Below are positions 19,708 to 29,217 of a stretch of 64,000 nt of DNA, one piece after another. The position numbers and the translations under genes were made by a program. A model generated the notes under the pieces. It did no database searches. It had not been told where the DNA came from and saw only the letters and a program-made list of their open reading frames with translations. Position 1 is the first letter of the stretch. Each line of letters begins with the position of its first letter. Origin of the DNA: Granulibacter bethesdensis (GTDB taxonomy: Bacteria > Pseudomonadota > Alphaproteobacteria > Acetobacterales > Acetobacteraceae); the NCBI RefSeq assembly GCF_001889545.1, contig NZ_CP018194.1, positions 62,001-126,000 on the forward strand. The letters run 5' to 3'.

Positions 19708-20682
19708 TCAGGGTATACTCACGCGCTCATGGCGCGGCGAATGCCCGTATCGCAGCCGGTAGGCGTTGCTGAAGGACGCGCCGGAGGAAAAGCCGCAGGC
19801 GACGCCGATTTCAGTGATGGGCATGGCGGTCTGGCGCAGCAGCAACTGGGCGCGCTCCAGCCGGACGGAGGCAGCATAGGCGGCGGGCGTCATGTTCAGG
19901 TGCTGCTTGAACAATCGCTCCAGCTGGCGTGACGACAGACCGGCGAGGGAGGCGGCATCGGCGATGGACAGGGGATCATCGGACGGGTTCTGCGCATTGG
20001 CTTCCAGCAGCGCCACGGCATGGGCCAGCCGCGGATGCCGTGCAGCGGTGCGGGGCAGATGCTGCCTCTCTCCGCCCTGACGGGGTTTGATCAGGAACTG
20101 GCGCGCCACGGCATCGGCCGCGCGCGGACCGAGACGGGCAGCGATCAGCGCCAGCATCATATCCAGTGGCGCAGTACCGCCGGTGCTGGTGAAGCGGTCG
20201 CGATCGATCACGAACAACTCATCCCGGAATACGATGTCGGGAAATTCCTCACGGATGGCCGCCAGATCTTCCCAGTGAATGGCGCAGGCATAGCCCGACA
20301 GCATCCCGGCCTCGGCCAGCACGAAACTGCCGGTGCATAACGCACCGAGTGCGCCGCCGCGACGGATATGACGTTGCAGTGCGGGGAACAGGCGACGGCT
20401 GGTGGTCCGTCGGATATCGACACCGCCGCAGATCAGCAGCAGGTCGATCGGTGCGGCATCGGCCAGTCTGACCGTCGGTCCCAGCGACAGGCCATTGCTG
20501 GCCTGTGCCGGTTCGCCATCCAGCGTCAGCACCTGCCATGAATAGGCATCACTGCTGGTGACACGATTGGCCATCCGGCACGCCTCGATCGCGGAACTCA
20601 TCGCAATCATCGAGTAATTCGGCAGAGTCAAAAAACCGATTCTGCCGATTTCCGCAGGGAGGCGTGCAGGCGTGTCGATCAT
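19708..20682 (-). CDS. gbdR: GlxA-family AraC-type regulator, GbdR-like
   Basis: The 324-residue protein joins an N-terminal DJ-1/PfpI (type 1 glutamine-amidotransferase-like) domain to a C-terminal AraC helix-turn-helix pair. The first domain shows IGFLTLPNYSMIAMSSAIE and ALCTGSFVLAEAGMLSG; the second shows SLAGLSSRQLERLFKQHLNMTPAAY and ITEIGVACGFSSGASFSNAYR. GbdR of pseudomonads has this architecture and activates gbcA, gbcB and dgc genes in response to betaine and dimethylglycine. The placement directly behind gbcB (four-base overlap) and before dgcA strongly supports the same role here. The elbow cysteine in ALCTGS is retained, but the domain is not thought to be catalytic in these regulators. 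Confidence 0.9.
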   Translation of the reverse strand: MIDTPARLPAEIGRIGFLTLPNYSMIAMSSAIEACRMANRVTSSDAYSWQVLTLDGEPAQASNGLSLGPTVRLADAAPIDLLLICGGVDIRRTTSRRLFPALQRHIRRGGALGALCTGSFVLAEAGMLSGYACAIHWEDLAAIREEFPDIVFRDELFVIDRDRFTSTGGTAPLDMMLALIAARLGPRAADAVARQFLIKPRQGGERQHLPRTAARHPRLAHAVALLEANAQNPSDDPLSIADAASLAGLSSRQLERLFKQHLNMTPAAYAASVRLERAQLLLRQTAMPITEIGVACGFSSGASFSNAYRLRYGHSPRHERVSIP

Positions 20683-21767
20683 CGCTCGACGACCAGATCC
20701 GTCAGTGGCCTGGAGCAGCAGGGCAGGAACATGCCCTGATCGACTTCTTTCTGCCGGATGCCACCATTATGCTTCATCTCGACCCGGCCGGAGACCAGCT
20801 TCGACTTGCACGTGCCGCACACGCCCTTGGAGCAGGAGGCAGGCAGTTTCAGCCCGGCCCGGCGACCGGCCTGCAACACGGTGGTATCCGGATCGCAGTC
20901 GATCTGCCTGTCGCTTTTGCTGAAGGTGATGGAAAAACCACCCGATGCAGCGACAGCCTCTGCTTCGGCGGCGGCTTCGGGTTCTTCCTGTGCCAGTATG
21001 CCGAAATCGAAACTTTCCTCGTGGTGGCGACGCATGTCGAATCCGGCTTCGGCCAGGATCGCTTTGGCGGCTGCCATGAACGGGGCGGGACCGCAGACGA
21101 ACACTTCGCGCTCCATGAAGTCCGGAGCGATCCGGGTCAGCAGCGCGGTGTTCAGACGACCGCGATATCCGTTCCATACTTCACCGGCGGAATCTGCCTC
21201 GCACAGGAAGGCGACGTTGAATCCAGGCCGTGCGCGCGCCATCAGGGACAGCTCGTCACGGAAGATGATGTCTGCCGGGCTGCGTGCGGCATGTACGAAC
21301 ACTGTATCGGCCTCGGCCGCCAGATCGTATTGTGTGCGGGCCATGGCCATCAGCGGCGTGATGCCGCTGCCGCCGGACAGGAACAGATATTTCGGCGCCG
21401 GATGATGGGCGTTCGTGAAATCGCCCATCGGACCAACGGCACGAATGCGCATGCCCGGTTTCAGGTTGTCATGCAGCCAGTTCGATACCGGCCCGTTCGG
21501 CACCCGCTTGACGGTGATGCTGAGCAGGTCCGGGCGTGTAGGAGCAGAGGAGATCGTATAGCAGCGATTGATCTTCTGCCCGCCGATTTCCAGATCCAGC
21601 GTCACGAACTGACCGGGCAGATGCCGGAACAGACACGGATTGGCCGGCGAGAAGAAAAACGTGCGCACATCATGTGTTTCCTGCCGCACGGCGCGGCAGA
21701 TCAGCACATCATCCGCATCGGCATTCCACTGCGCCGGCAGGGCGGAGAGGGGTGAGAAAGCGTTCAC
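20679..21767 (-). CDS. gbcB: Glycine betaine demethylase, reductase subunit GbcB
   Basis: The 362-residue protein is a ferredoxin-reductase-type electron donor. The flavin domain has RCYTISSAPTRPDLLSITVKR, and the NAD domain has YLFLSGGSGITPLMAMAR and VFVCGPAPFMAAAK. A C-terminal plant-type [2Fe-2S] ferredoxin domain holds CSKGVCGTCK and a final LPCCSRPL cysteine. It delivers NADH electrons to the Rieske oxygenase GbcA for conversion of glycine betaine to dimethylglycine plus formaldehyde. Four-base overlaps with gbcA upstream and gbdR downstream point to coupled translation. Confidence 0.94.
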   Translation of the reverse strand: MNAFSPLSALPAQWNADADDVLICRAVRQETHDVRTFFFSPANPCLFRHLPGQFVTLDLEIGGQKINRCYTISSAPTRPDLLSITVKRVPNGPVSNWLHDNLKPGMRIRAVGPMGDFTNAHHPAPKYLFLSGGSGITPLMAMARTQYDLAAEADTVFVHAARSPADIIFRDELSLMARARPGFNVAFLCEADSAGEVWNGYRGRLNTALLTRIAPDFMEREVFVCGPAPFMAAAKAILAEAGFDMRRHHEESFDFGILAQEEPEAAAEAEAVAASGGFSITFSKSDRQIDCDPDTTVLQAGRRAGLKLPASCSKGVCGTCKSKLVSGRVEMKHNGGIRQKEVDQGMFLPCCSRPLTDLVVER

Positions 21768-23041
21768 TGTGCGCCATCCTGCTGCGCTGCTTTCATGCGG
21801 GAGACGTACCAGTTGCTGAATTTCTCAACCAGCATCTCGGTATAAGGGGAGTATGGGCCGGGCTGATAGCCCGGGGTGCGCACACCTTGCTGGGTGATCC
21901 CGACCAGATCGCTATCCTGCTGGTTGGTAGCTTCCCACACACTTTTCAGATGATCGAGGTTATAATCAATGCCTTCACGCGCATCCTTGTGCACCAGCCA
22001 TTTGGTGCGCAGCAGAGCGGTTTCCGCATCAATCGGGAACACCGCGAAAGTTACGATATGATCGCTCATGAAATGATGCCAGGAATTCGGCTGGGTCCAG
22101 AAGGACAGAGCGCCCAGCCTGCGTTCCGTCAATTCACCCAGCAATTTCGTGCAGGCGACCTTGGTGTCGGAGGTTTCGCTTTCGCCGGCACCGGAAATCG
22201 GCAGACGCTGGGTGCGGAAACCGGTCACGCGGTCATCAAGATGGTCGATCTCGCGGGAGGGAAGGCCACGCGCTTCCCACTCGGCGGTATTGTTGTTGAC
22301 GAGGCAGTTATATTCCTCGGCGGCTTTCTGTCCGTCCTCATCCAGTGATTCAGGCGCAAAACCAAACCCGAATTCGAAAATGGAGGCGGTCAGTTCGGGA
22401 TGGGAACCGGCGCAGTGATAGCACTCGCGGTTGTTTTCCATCACCAGCTTCCAGTTGCCGCGCTCGATGATGTCCATCTCGAAGGCGATCTTGGTGTCGG
22501 GAATGGCGTGAGGGGCCAGATACGGTGTCATCTCCCGCGCCATATCCTCGATATCGGCAGGCGGTTCATCGGCGAAACACAGGAAGATCAACCCTGCGAC
22601 ATTGCGCACATGAACCGGCTTCAGACCATGACAGGACGGATCGAAATCCGCCCCCATATGATCGGCATACAGCAGAGGGCCTTCGGTGGAGTAGGTCCAC
22701 ATATGATACGGGCAGACCAGATTGCCAACGCTTCGCTTGCCTTCGGGAACAATGCGGGCACCGCGATGGCGGCAGACATTGTGGAAAGCGCGAATTTCCA
22801 TATCGTCGCTGCGCACGACAATGGCGCTGAAGCGACCGATCTGCAGGGCCATGACATCGCCCGGTTCGGCAATATCCGGCTCGACACCGACATAAATCCA
22901 GTGCTTGCCGAAAATCGTCTCGATATCGGCCTGAAGAATGTCGGGTGAGGTATAGAACGGCGCTTCCAGCGTATAGCCACGCTTGCGCCGTGCCAGCAGG
23001 GAAGGGAGAGAATCCAGGGTAAAGCGGAGATCGTCGGGCAT
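21764..23041 (-). CDS. gbcA: Glycine betaine demethylase, Rieske oxygenase subunit GbcA
   Basis: The 425-residue oxygenase component has a Rieske [2Fe-2S] motif with ligands C90, H92, C110 and H113 (CRHRGARIVPEG...LVCPYHMW). The mononuclear iron site is seen in ENNRECYHCAGSHPEL (H209 and H214 as likely ligands). The overall sequence fits the GbcA branch of ring-hydroxylating-type oxygenases that demethylate quaternary amines. It is the first gene of a possible gbcA-gbcB-gbdR-dgcA-dgcB-etfA-etfB transcript. The 219-base gap before it (23042-23260) must hold its promoter and GbdR site, though no clear element could be named. Confidence 0.95.
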   Translation of the reverse strand: MPDDLRFTLDSLPSLLARRKRGYTLEAPFYTSPDILQADIETIFGKHWIYVGVEPDIAEPGDVMALQIGRFSAIVVRSDDMEIRAFHNVCRHRGARIVPEGKRSVGNLVCPYHMWTYSTEGPLLYADHMGADFDPSCHGLKPVHVRNVAGLIFLCFADEPPADIEDMAREMTPYLAPHAIPDTKIAFEMDIIERGNWKLVMENNRECYHCAGSHPELTASIFEFGFGFAPESLDEDGQKAAEEYNCLVNNNTAEWEARGLPSREIDHLDDRVTGFRTQRLPISGAGESETSDTKVACTKLLGELTERRLGALSFWTQPNSWHHFMSDHIVTFAVFPIDAETALLRTKWLVHKDAREGIDYNLDHLKSVWEATNQQDSDLVGITQQGVRTPGYQPGPYSPYTEMLVEKFSNWYVSRMKAAQQDGAQ

Positions 23042-23260
23042 GGGACGAACCTTGAGGGAGGTGGCGTTAACTCCTACTTAAAAGCCGAGTTTATTCCGAA
23101 ATTCATCATAAGCGACATTTTTTTTATCAATCCCGGTATCTATGCGTTTTGCGCAGAGGTCAGAAAGGGCCGGAAAGAATAGAGCTTTGTCCTGCTGCCG
23201 GTCAGGAGAGGCGCTTTATGGAAAGCGACGGTTTTTCAGCGCGGGCCGGTTCTGTTTTTC

Positions 23261-24286
23261 TTACAGGGAATCGGCGTAAATCCGGGTAGACGTCAGGCTG
23301 TCCCGATCCGGCAGCGGATCATTGGATTCTGCGGCGGGGGGCGCATTGCGCCGGGCTGCGCTGGGGGCCACGCCATGCGCAGCCTTGTAGAGGCGGGAGA
23401 AATGGGCGCAGTCTGAAAAACCGGCATCCAGAGCAATTTCCGTCACGCTACGCTGGGTATTGTCCAGCAGGAAGCGGGCAAAACGAAGCCGTAATGAGCG
23501 GTATACGGCAGCCGGTTTCTGTTGCATCGCAGCGGCAAACAACCGTTCCAGCTGGCGTGCAGACAGATCCAGCCGTTCAGCAATGGCGCTGACTGGCAGA
23601 GGCTCCGCCATGTTCTGCTCCATGATCAGCAGGGCACGGCGCACGCGCGGATCAGTCACGCCCGCGGCCAGCGGCGGGTGTGGCTGGGCGGCGGTTTCAC
23701 CGCGGGCTTCATCCAGCAGCAGCACCTGGCGGCTTTTCATGGCGGTAGAGCGGCCGAGATGTTTTTCGACGATCCAGGTCGCCAGATCGGCTGCTCCGCC
23801 CCCGCCCGCGCAGGTGATGCGGTCGCCATCGACCAGAAACAGCCGGTCGGCCAGCACGGCCTGATCGGGAAATTCGTCGGTGAAATCCTGATGATGATAC
23901 CAGCTGACGCAGGTGGTGCGGTCTTTCATCAATCCTGCCCGGCACAGCAGAAAGCTGCCGGTGCACAGACCGACCAGCGTTGTGCCGGCTCTGGCGGCGG
24001 ATTGGAGGTAGGCAACCGTCTCCTGATCGAAAGGACGCCCCGCATGCAGCAGGCCACCGACAACGACGATATAGTCCAGTTGTCTGGGATCGATGAAACC
24101 GGTGGTCGGGCCGATGGTGATGCCGCAACTGGCCGAGATCGTGCCCGGGCGGCTGCCCATGATGGACCATTGGCAGCGGATCGGGCGGCTCATATCGCCC
24201 TCATCCGCCGCAAGGCGCAGGTGATCGACGAACAGGGAGAATGGCGCCAGCGTAAAGCTGTCCGCCATGACGAAGCCGACCGTCAA
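23261..24286 (-). CDS. Second GlxA-family AraC-type regulator
   Basis: About 341 residues with a DJ-1/PfpI-like N-terminal domain (LTVGFVMADSFTLAPFSLF, VGLCTGSFLLCRAGLM, ITCAGGGGAADLATWIVEKH) and a C-terminal AraC DNA-binding domain (RLDLSARQLERLFAAAMQQKPAAVY, VTEIALDAGFSDCAHFSRLYKAAHG). It resembles the GbdR-like protein in layout but is clearly diverged from it, so it is not a recent copy. Relatives respond to carnitine, choranate-like or betaine compounds; the ligand here is unknown, though the position at the end of the sox-sdaA run suggests sarcosine or serine catabolism. The start is uncertain: TTG 24286 lies 20 bases after the sdaA stop and begins the first beta-strand, while ATG 24265 would cut it. 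Confidence 0.85.
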   Translation of the reverse strand: MTVGFVMADSFTLAPFSLFVDHLRLAADEGDMSRPIRCQWSIMGSRPGTISASCGITIGPTTGFIDPRQLDYIVVVGGLLHAGRPFDQETVAYLQSAARAGTTLVGLCTGSFLLCRAGLMKDRTTCVSWYHHQDFTDEFPDQAVLADRLFLVDGDRITCAGGGGAADLATWIVEKHLGRSTAMKSRQVLLLDEARGETAAQPHPPLAAGVTDPRVRRALLIMEQNMAEPLPVSAIAERLDLSARQLERLFAAAMQQKPAAVYRSLRLRFARFLLDNTQRSVTEIALDAGFSDCAHFSRLYKAAHGVAPSAARRNAPPAAESNDPLPDRDSLTSTRIYADSL

Positions 24287-24305
24287 CGCCCGTCGGCGTG
24301 GAGGA

Positions 24306-25670
24306 TCAGCACTCGGTGAAGTTAACCGCAAGGCCACCTTGGCTGGTCTCCTTGTATTTGCTTTGCATGTCGGCACCGGTCTGACGCATCGTCGCAATCA
24401 CACGGTCGAGGGAGATATGGTGCGTCCCGTCGCCGCGCATGGCCAGAGACGCGGCGTTGATCGCCTTGATCGCGCCGAAAGCGTTCCGCTCGATACAGGG
24501 AATCTGCACAAGCCCTGCCACCGGGTCGCATGTCATGCCAAGATGATGTTCCATCCCGATTTCAGCGGCATTTTCGATGCGGGCATTATCGGCCCCCATC
24601 GCGGCAGCGAGCCCTGCGGCGGCCATGGAGCAGGCCACGCCGACTTCTCCCTGACAGCCGACTTCAGCACCGGAGATGGAGGCGTTCATCTTGAACAGCG
24701 CCCCGATGGCGCAGGCGGCCAGGATGAAATCCTGCATGCCCGCTTCCGATGAACCAGGCACCATATCACGGTAATAACGCAGCACGGCTGGTACCACGCC
24801 TGCCGCGCCATTGGTCGGGGCGGTGACTACCCGCCCACCGGCAGCGTTTTCCTCATTCACCGCAATGGCGAACAGGCTGACGCGATCCATCGCTTCGGTT
24901 GGCGGACGATCGTTGCGGGCCTGTTCGGATTCCATTTTGCGCAGCAGGGAAACGGCGCGGCGGCGCACGTTCAGGCCACCCGGCAAAATTCCTTCGGTGC
25001 TCAGTCCACGGTCAATGCAGCGCATCATCGTGTCGATGACGCGGGTGATATGGGCATCGACCTCTTCTTTCGGGCGCACGGCATATTCGTTGGTGCGTAC
25101 GATCTCCGGAATACGCAGCCCGGTTTCTTCACCGATGCGGAGCAGATCAATGCCGGAGCGGAATTCATAGGGTGCGGAGGGTCCGTCAATGACCGCCGCC
25201 GGGGCAAAAGCCTCCCGCACCACAAAGCCGCCGCCGATCGAGCACCAGCGTTCATGGCACAGGGTTTCCCCTGCCGCATCATAGGCGGTGAAGGCAAGCG
25301 TGTTGGGATGCTCGGGCGTTTCCGTGAGCATGTCGAAGATCACGTCACGCTCCGGCACCAGACAGATGGGATGCCGTCCGCCCAGCGACAACATCCGATG
25401 CGCCTCAATCCGGGCAATCAGGGATTCGGCGGCATCGGGATCAACCGTATCGGGTTGTTCCCCGGCCAGACCAAGCAGCACGGCTTTTTCAGTGCCGTGG
25501 CCCTTTCCGGTCCATGCCAGCGACCCGAACAGATCGACGCGAACCCGCACCACCTGCTCCAGCCGGTCTCCGAGACCCAGAATGAAGGCATAGGCAGCCT
25601 TCATCGGTCCGACAGTGTGGGAAGAGGAGGGGCCGATACCGACCTTGAAGAGTTCGGAAACGCTGATCAT
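24306..25670 (-). CDS. sdaA: L-serine ammonia-lyase (L-serine dehydratase)
   Basis: The 454-residue enzyme is a single-chain, iron-sulfur L-serine dehydratase that deaminates serine to pyruvate. The N-terminal half has MISVSELFKVGIGPSSSHTVGPMKAAY. The catalytic half shows APTNGAAGVVPAVLRYY, GAEVGCQGEVGVACSMAAAGLAAAMG, the MTCDPVAGLVQIPCIERN block that binds the cluster, and the C-terminal AVNFTEC whose final Cys is the family's cluster ligand. It begins 18 bases after soxG. In this context it completes the route betaine-DMG-sarcosine-glycine-serine-pyruvate; the glycine-to-serine enzyme is not in the window. Confidence 0.96.
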   Translation of the reverse strand: MISVSELFKVGIGPSSSHTVGPMKAAYAFILGLGDRLEQVVRVRVDLFGSLAWTGKGHGTEKAVLLGLAGEQPDTVDPDAAESLIARIEAHRMLSLGGRHPICLVPERDVIFDMLTETPEHPNTLAFTAYDAAGETLCHERWCSIGGGFVVREAFAPAAVIDGPSAPYEFRSGIDLLRIGEETGLRIPEIVRTNEYAVRPKEEVDAHITRVIDTMMRCIDRGLSTEGILPGGLNVRRRAVSLLRKMESEQARNDRPPTEAMDRVSLFAIAVNEENAAGGRVVTAPTNGAAGVVPAVLRYYRDMVPGSSEAGMQDFILAACAIGALFKMNASISGAEVGCQGEVGVACSMAAAGLAAAMGADNARIENAAEIGMEHHLGMTCDPVAGLVQIPCIERNAFGAIKAINAASLAMRGDGTHHISLDRVIATMRQTGADMQSKYKETSQGGLAVNFTEC

Positions 25671-25688
25671 GCTGATCTCTTCAGGTTG

Positions 25689-26237
25689 TCAAGCCGCCTC
25701 GCGGCGGGCTTCGTCAAGCAATTCCCACACATAAGGGGCGAAAGACCGCCAAACTTCCACATGAAACTGAGTGGATGAGAGACGCCAGAGCACGATTTCC
25801 GCCTTGTGGTAGATGGTGCGCGTGCACATGCCGACCGGAAAAGCCGCCTCGGACAGATCGAGCGGGCAACCGGTGTTCAGTGCGTCTGCCGCCCTCTCTC
25901 CCTCAATCAGCAGGCCAATCTGCCGATGGGATACATCGACCAGCGCATGCGGCACATCCTTCAGCGCTGCTTCCAGAGCCGGGGCGAGGTCGTCCGCCTC
26001 ATCACTCAGGATCAGCGTTTCTTCCGGCCCCATCCACAGGGCGGCGCGTTCACCCTGCACAGTGGCGCGCAGAGCCTGTGGCAGGGAGAAGCCCAATGCG
26101 CCATCAGCATTGGCACGGGCGCCCTCACGCAGATGAAGGGTGAGGCGACGGCGGGGGGCCGTTACGCTCATGGAGGCAATGCCGGTGCTGATCCCGGTCA
26201 GCGGGGCAAGGCGCGGTGGAAAGGTCACGTCAGCCAT
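25689..26237 (-). CDS. soxG: Sarcosine oxidase gamma subunit
   Basis: The 182-residue product fits SoxG, the small GcvT-like subunit of heterotetrameric sarcosine oxidase. It shows RRLTLHLREGARANADGALGFSLPQ, LWMGPEETLILSDE, HALVDVSHRQIGLLIEGERA and DLSEAAFPVGMCTRTIYHKAEIVLWR, all typical of the family. ATG 26237 overlaps the soxA stop by eight bases and starts the MADVTFPPRL N-terminus. It is a structural subunit lying against SoxA in the complex. Confidence 0.9.
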   Translation of the reverse strand: MADVTFPPRLAPLTGISTGIASMSVTAPRRRLTLHLREGARANADGALGFSLPQALRATVQGERAALWMGPEETLILSDEADDLAPALEAALKDVPHALVDVSHRQIGLLIEGERAADALNTGCPLDLSEAAFPVGMCTRTIYHKAEIVLWRLSSTQFHVEVWRSFAPYVWELLDEARREAA

Positions 26238-29217
26238 TGAGCCGCACTCCTTCCGGATCATAGAACACAAACTCGGTGATTTTCGCGGCGATCGTTCGAC
26301 CGGGCATCGGAATATATACGGTCTGCCCGATTCTGGACCGTCCGCCTTTGATCATGGCCAGCGCAATGGAGCGGCCCAACGTAGCGCTGCGATAGGCGCT
26401 GGTGACGTGCCCGATCATGGGCATCGGCAGCGGATGCGCCGGATCGGCCACGATCTGCGCGCCTTCTTCCAGCACGATGGTCGGATCATCTGTCAACAGA
26501 CCGACAAGTTGCTTGCGATTCGGGTCTTTCATCGATGTGCGCTCAAGCGAGCGTTTGCCGACGAAATCCTTCTTCGCCTTGCCAATGGCCCAGGCCAGCC
26601 CGACATCGTCCGGTGTGGCGGTGCCATCGGTTTCCTGACCGACGATCACATAGCCTTTTTCGGCACGCAGCACATGCATCGTTTCCGTGCCGTACGGCAC
26701 GATGCCGAAGGCCTGCCCGCGCTCATACACTGCTTCCCAGACCGCCCGGCCGTAATCCGCCGGAACGTTCAGTTCGTAGCCCAGCTCACCGGTGAAGCTG
26801 ACGCGGAACAGACGGCCCGGCACCCCGGCAATGGTGGCGTCGGCGACGCTCATATGCGCGAAGTCGCTCAGATCCACACCCTCGATCAGGGGTGCGATGA
26901 TGTCGCGGGCCTTCGGACCCTGCACTGCGATCACCGCCCATTGTTCGGTGGTGGAGGTCAGCCAGACATTGAGTTCAGGCCACTCGGTCTGGCGGTAATC
27001 CTCCATCATCGCCAGCACGCGCGGTGCGCCGCTGGTGGTGGTGGTGACGTGGAAACGATCCTGCGCGATACGCCCGATCACGCCGTCATCGGTGATGAAC
27101 CCGTCTTCACGCAGCAGCAGGCCATAACGGCATTTGCCGGGTTTCAGCTTGTCCCACGCGTTGACATACAGACGGTTGAGGAACTCTGCCGCATCCGGTC
27201 CGACCACTTCGATCTTGCCAAGCGTGGACGCATCGAAAATACCGGCTGCGGCACGGGCCCGGGCGCATTCACGCAGCACCGCCGCATCCATATCCTCGCC
27301 ATCCTGCGGGAAGTAGCGGGCCCGTTTCCAGATGCCGACATCCTCGAACACCGCGCCATGTTCTTCGGCCCAGCTATGGATCGGCGTCTTGCGCAGTGGA
27401 TCGAACAGGTCGCCGCGTGCCGTGCCTGCGAACGAGCCGAAAGTGACCGGGGTGTAGGGCGGGCGGAACGTGGTCAGGCCGATCTGCGGCACTGGTGTAT
27501 CCAGCGCACCGGACACGATGCCCAGCGCGTTCATGTTGGAGGTCTTGCCCTGATCGGTGGCCATGCCGGTGGTGGTGTAGCGCTTCACATGCTCGATGGA
27601 GCGGAAGCCCTCCCGCACGGCCAGTTTGATGTCCTTGGCGGTTGCGTCGTTCTGGAAGTCCACGAACGCCTTGGCATAGGGGGAGCGGCGGTTATGCGGT
27701 ACCTCACCGATGAAGCCGCCCGTTCCCGCTGCGGGAGCACTGACCTGGAAAATACGGCTGTTGCCGCCCTTCGCAGCGTCCAGACCGGCGGAATACCCGT
27801 CTTCCAGTGCTACAGCGAGGCCGAAATGACCCGCACAGGCACCGGCAGAGCGTTCATGCTCCGCATGTGTGCCGGGCACGTAAATCTGTCGTTCCGCATC
27901 ATAGACCAGCTGGCCACGGGACTGGCTGAACAGATGCACGGTGGGGGTGAACCCGCCACACATCAGCACCAGATCGCAGCGGATATGCTCATCACGTCCC
28001 TGTTTGCCGCCAATGCGGGCGGAGGAGACGCGCAGATGGCCACCGGTGCCGATCACGGCCGATCCCATCCGGATCGGCAGACGGGCATCACGAGCCGCGG
28101 CAATACGCTCGCCGTCCGCATGCTCACGCAGATCGGCGATGGCGGCGATCTCGACCCCCGCTTTCGCAAGCGCGACCGCCGTGCTGTAGGCTTCGTCGTT
28201 GGCGGTGGTGATCACCGCTTTCGTGCCTGGCTTCACGCCATAACGCTGGGCATAAATACGGGCGGAATCGGCCAGCATGATGCCGGGACGGTCATTTTCC
28301 GGGAATACCAGCGGCCGTTCGAGGGATCCGGTGGCAAGCACCACCTGTCCGGCCCGGACATGCCACATCCGCTCACGCGGAGTGTTGGGCAGGATGGCGG
28401 GCAGATGATCGGTGATGCGCTGTGCCAGCCCCACGAAATTATGGGCATAGTAACCGAACGCCGTGGTGCGGGGCAGCAGGGTCACGCGCGGGTCGGCCGC
28501 AAGCTGCGCCAGCGTGTCGGACAGCCACAGCTCGGCAGGCTTGCCGTCGATCTGCGCACCGTTCGGTGCCAGCAGGGAGCCACCCATTTCCGACTGTTCG
28601 TCGCACAGGATCACTCTGGCGCCGGCATCGGCGGCGGCCAGAGCGGCAGCGAGACCGGCCGGACCGGCGCCGACGATCAGCACGTCACAATGGGCGTAAC
28701 GCTGGGCGTAGTGATCGGCATCCGGGGCGGTCGGGGCCTTGCCCAGACCGGCGGCGCGACGGATCACCGGCTCATAGAGCTTGTCCCAGGCTTTGCGCGG
28801 CCATTTGAAGGTCTTGTAGTAGAACCCGGCCGGGAAGAACGGTCCCAGCGCGTTGTTGATCGCGCCGATGTCGAAAGACAGGGACGGGTTGCGATTCTGG
28901 CTTTCCGCCACCAGACCGTCATACAGCTCCACCTGCGTTGCGCGCAGATTGGGGGTGTAGCGGCTCTGTTCGGCGCCCACGCCCACCAGAGCATTCGGCT
29001 CATCGGCTCCGGCGCTCAGCACACCGCGTGGACGGTGATATTTGAACGACCGGCCCATCAGATGCACGCCATTGGCGAGCAGTGCGGAGGCGAGCGTATC
29101 GCCCTGCGCACCCTGATAGGTCTTGCCGTCAAACGTGAAGGAAAGCGGTTTGTCGCGCCGGATGCGGCCGCCCTGCGGCAGGCGGAAGGGCGCGGAATGG
29201 ATGCTGGGGCTCGTCAT
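26230..29217 (-). CDS. soxA: Sarcosine oxidase alpha subunit
   Basis: The 995-residue alpha subunit contains, in order, an N-terminal ferredoxin-like segment (GKTYQGAQGDTLASALLANGVHLMGRSFKYHRPRG split over residues 30-65), an NAD-binding domain (VLIVGAGPAGLAAALAAADAGARV near residue 175) and a C-terminal GcvT-like aminomethyltransferase domain (EVVGPDAAEFLNRLYVNAW, FRVSFTGELGYELNVPADYG). The last domain binds tetrahydrofolate, so the methyl group leaves as 5,10-methylene-THF. Gene order soxB-soxD-soxA-soxG is the canonical one, and it overlaps soxD by four bases and soxG by eight. Confidence 0.97.
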   Translation of the reverse strand: MTSPSIHSAPFRLPQGGRIRRDKPLSFTFDGKTYQGAQGDTLASALLANGVHLMGRSFKYHRPRGVLSAGADEPNALVGVGAEQSRYTPNLRATQVELYDGLVAESQNRNPSLSFDIGAINNALGPFFPAGFYYKTFKWPRKAWDKLYEPVIRRAAGLGKAPTAPDADHYAQRYAHCDVLIVGAGPAGLAAALAAADAGARVILCDEQSEMGGSLLAPNGAQIDGKPAELWLSDTLAQLAADPRVTLLPRTTAFGYYAHNFVGLAQRITDHLPAILPNTPRERMWHVRAGQVVLATGSLERPLVFPENDRPGIMLADSARIYAQRYGVKPGTKAVITTANDEAYSTAVALAKAGVEIAAIADLREHADGERIAAARDARLPIRMGSAVIGTGGHLRVSSARIGGKQGRDEHIRCDLVLMCGGFTPTVHLFSQSRGQLVYDAERQIYVPGTHAEHERSAGACAGHFGLAVALEDGYSAGLDAAKGGNSRIFQVSAPAAGTGGFIGEVPHNRRSPYAKAFVDFQNDATAKDIKLAVREGFRSIEHVKRYTTTGMATDQGKTSNMNALGIVSGALDTPVPQIGLTTFRPPYTPVTFGSFAGTARGDLFDPLRKTPIHSWAEEHGAVFEDVGIWKRARYFPQDGEDMDAAVLRECARARAAAGIFDASTLGKIEVVGPDAAEFLNRLYVNAWDKLKPGKCRYGLLLREDGFITDDGVIGRIAQDRFHVTTTTSGAPRVLAMMEDYRQTEWPELNVWLTSTTEQWAVIAVQGPKARDIIAPLIEGVDLSDFAHMSVADATIAGVPGRLFRVSFTGELGYELNVPADYGRAVWEAVYERGQAFGIVPYGTETMHVLRAEKGYVIVGQETDGTATPDDVGLAWAIGKAKKDFVGKRSLERTSMKDPNRKQLVGLLTDDPTIVLEEGAQIVADPAHPLPMPMIGHVTSAYRSATLGRSIALAMIKGGRSRIGQTVYIPMPGRTIAAKITEFVFYDPEGVRLNG

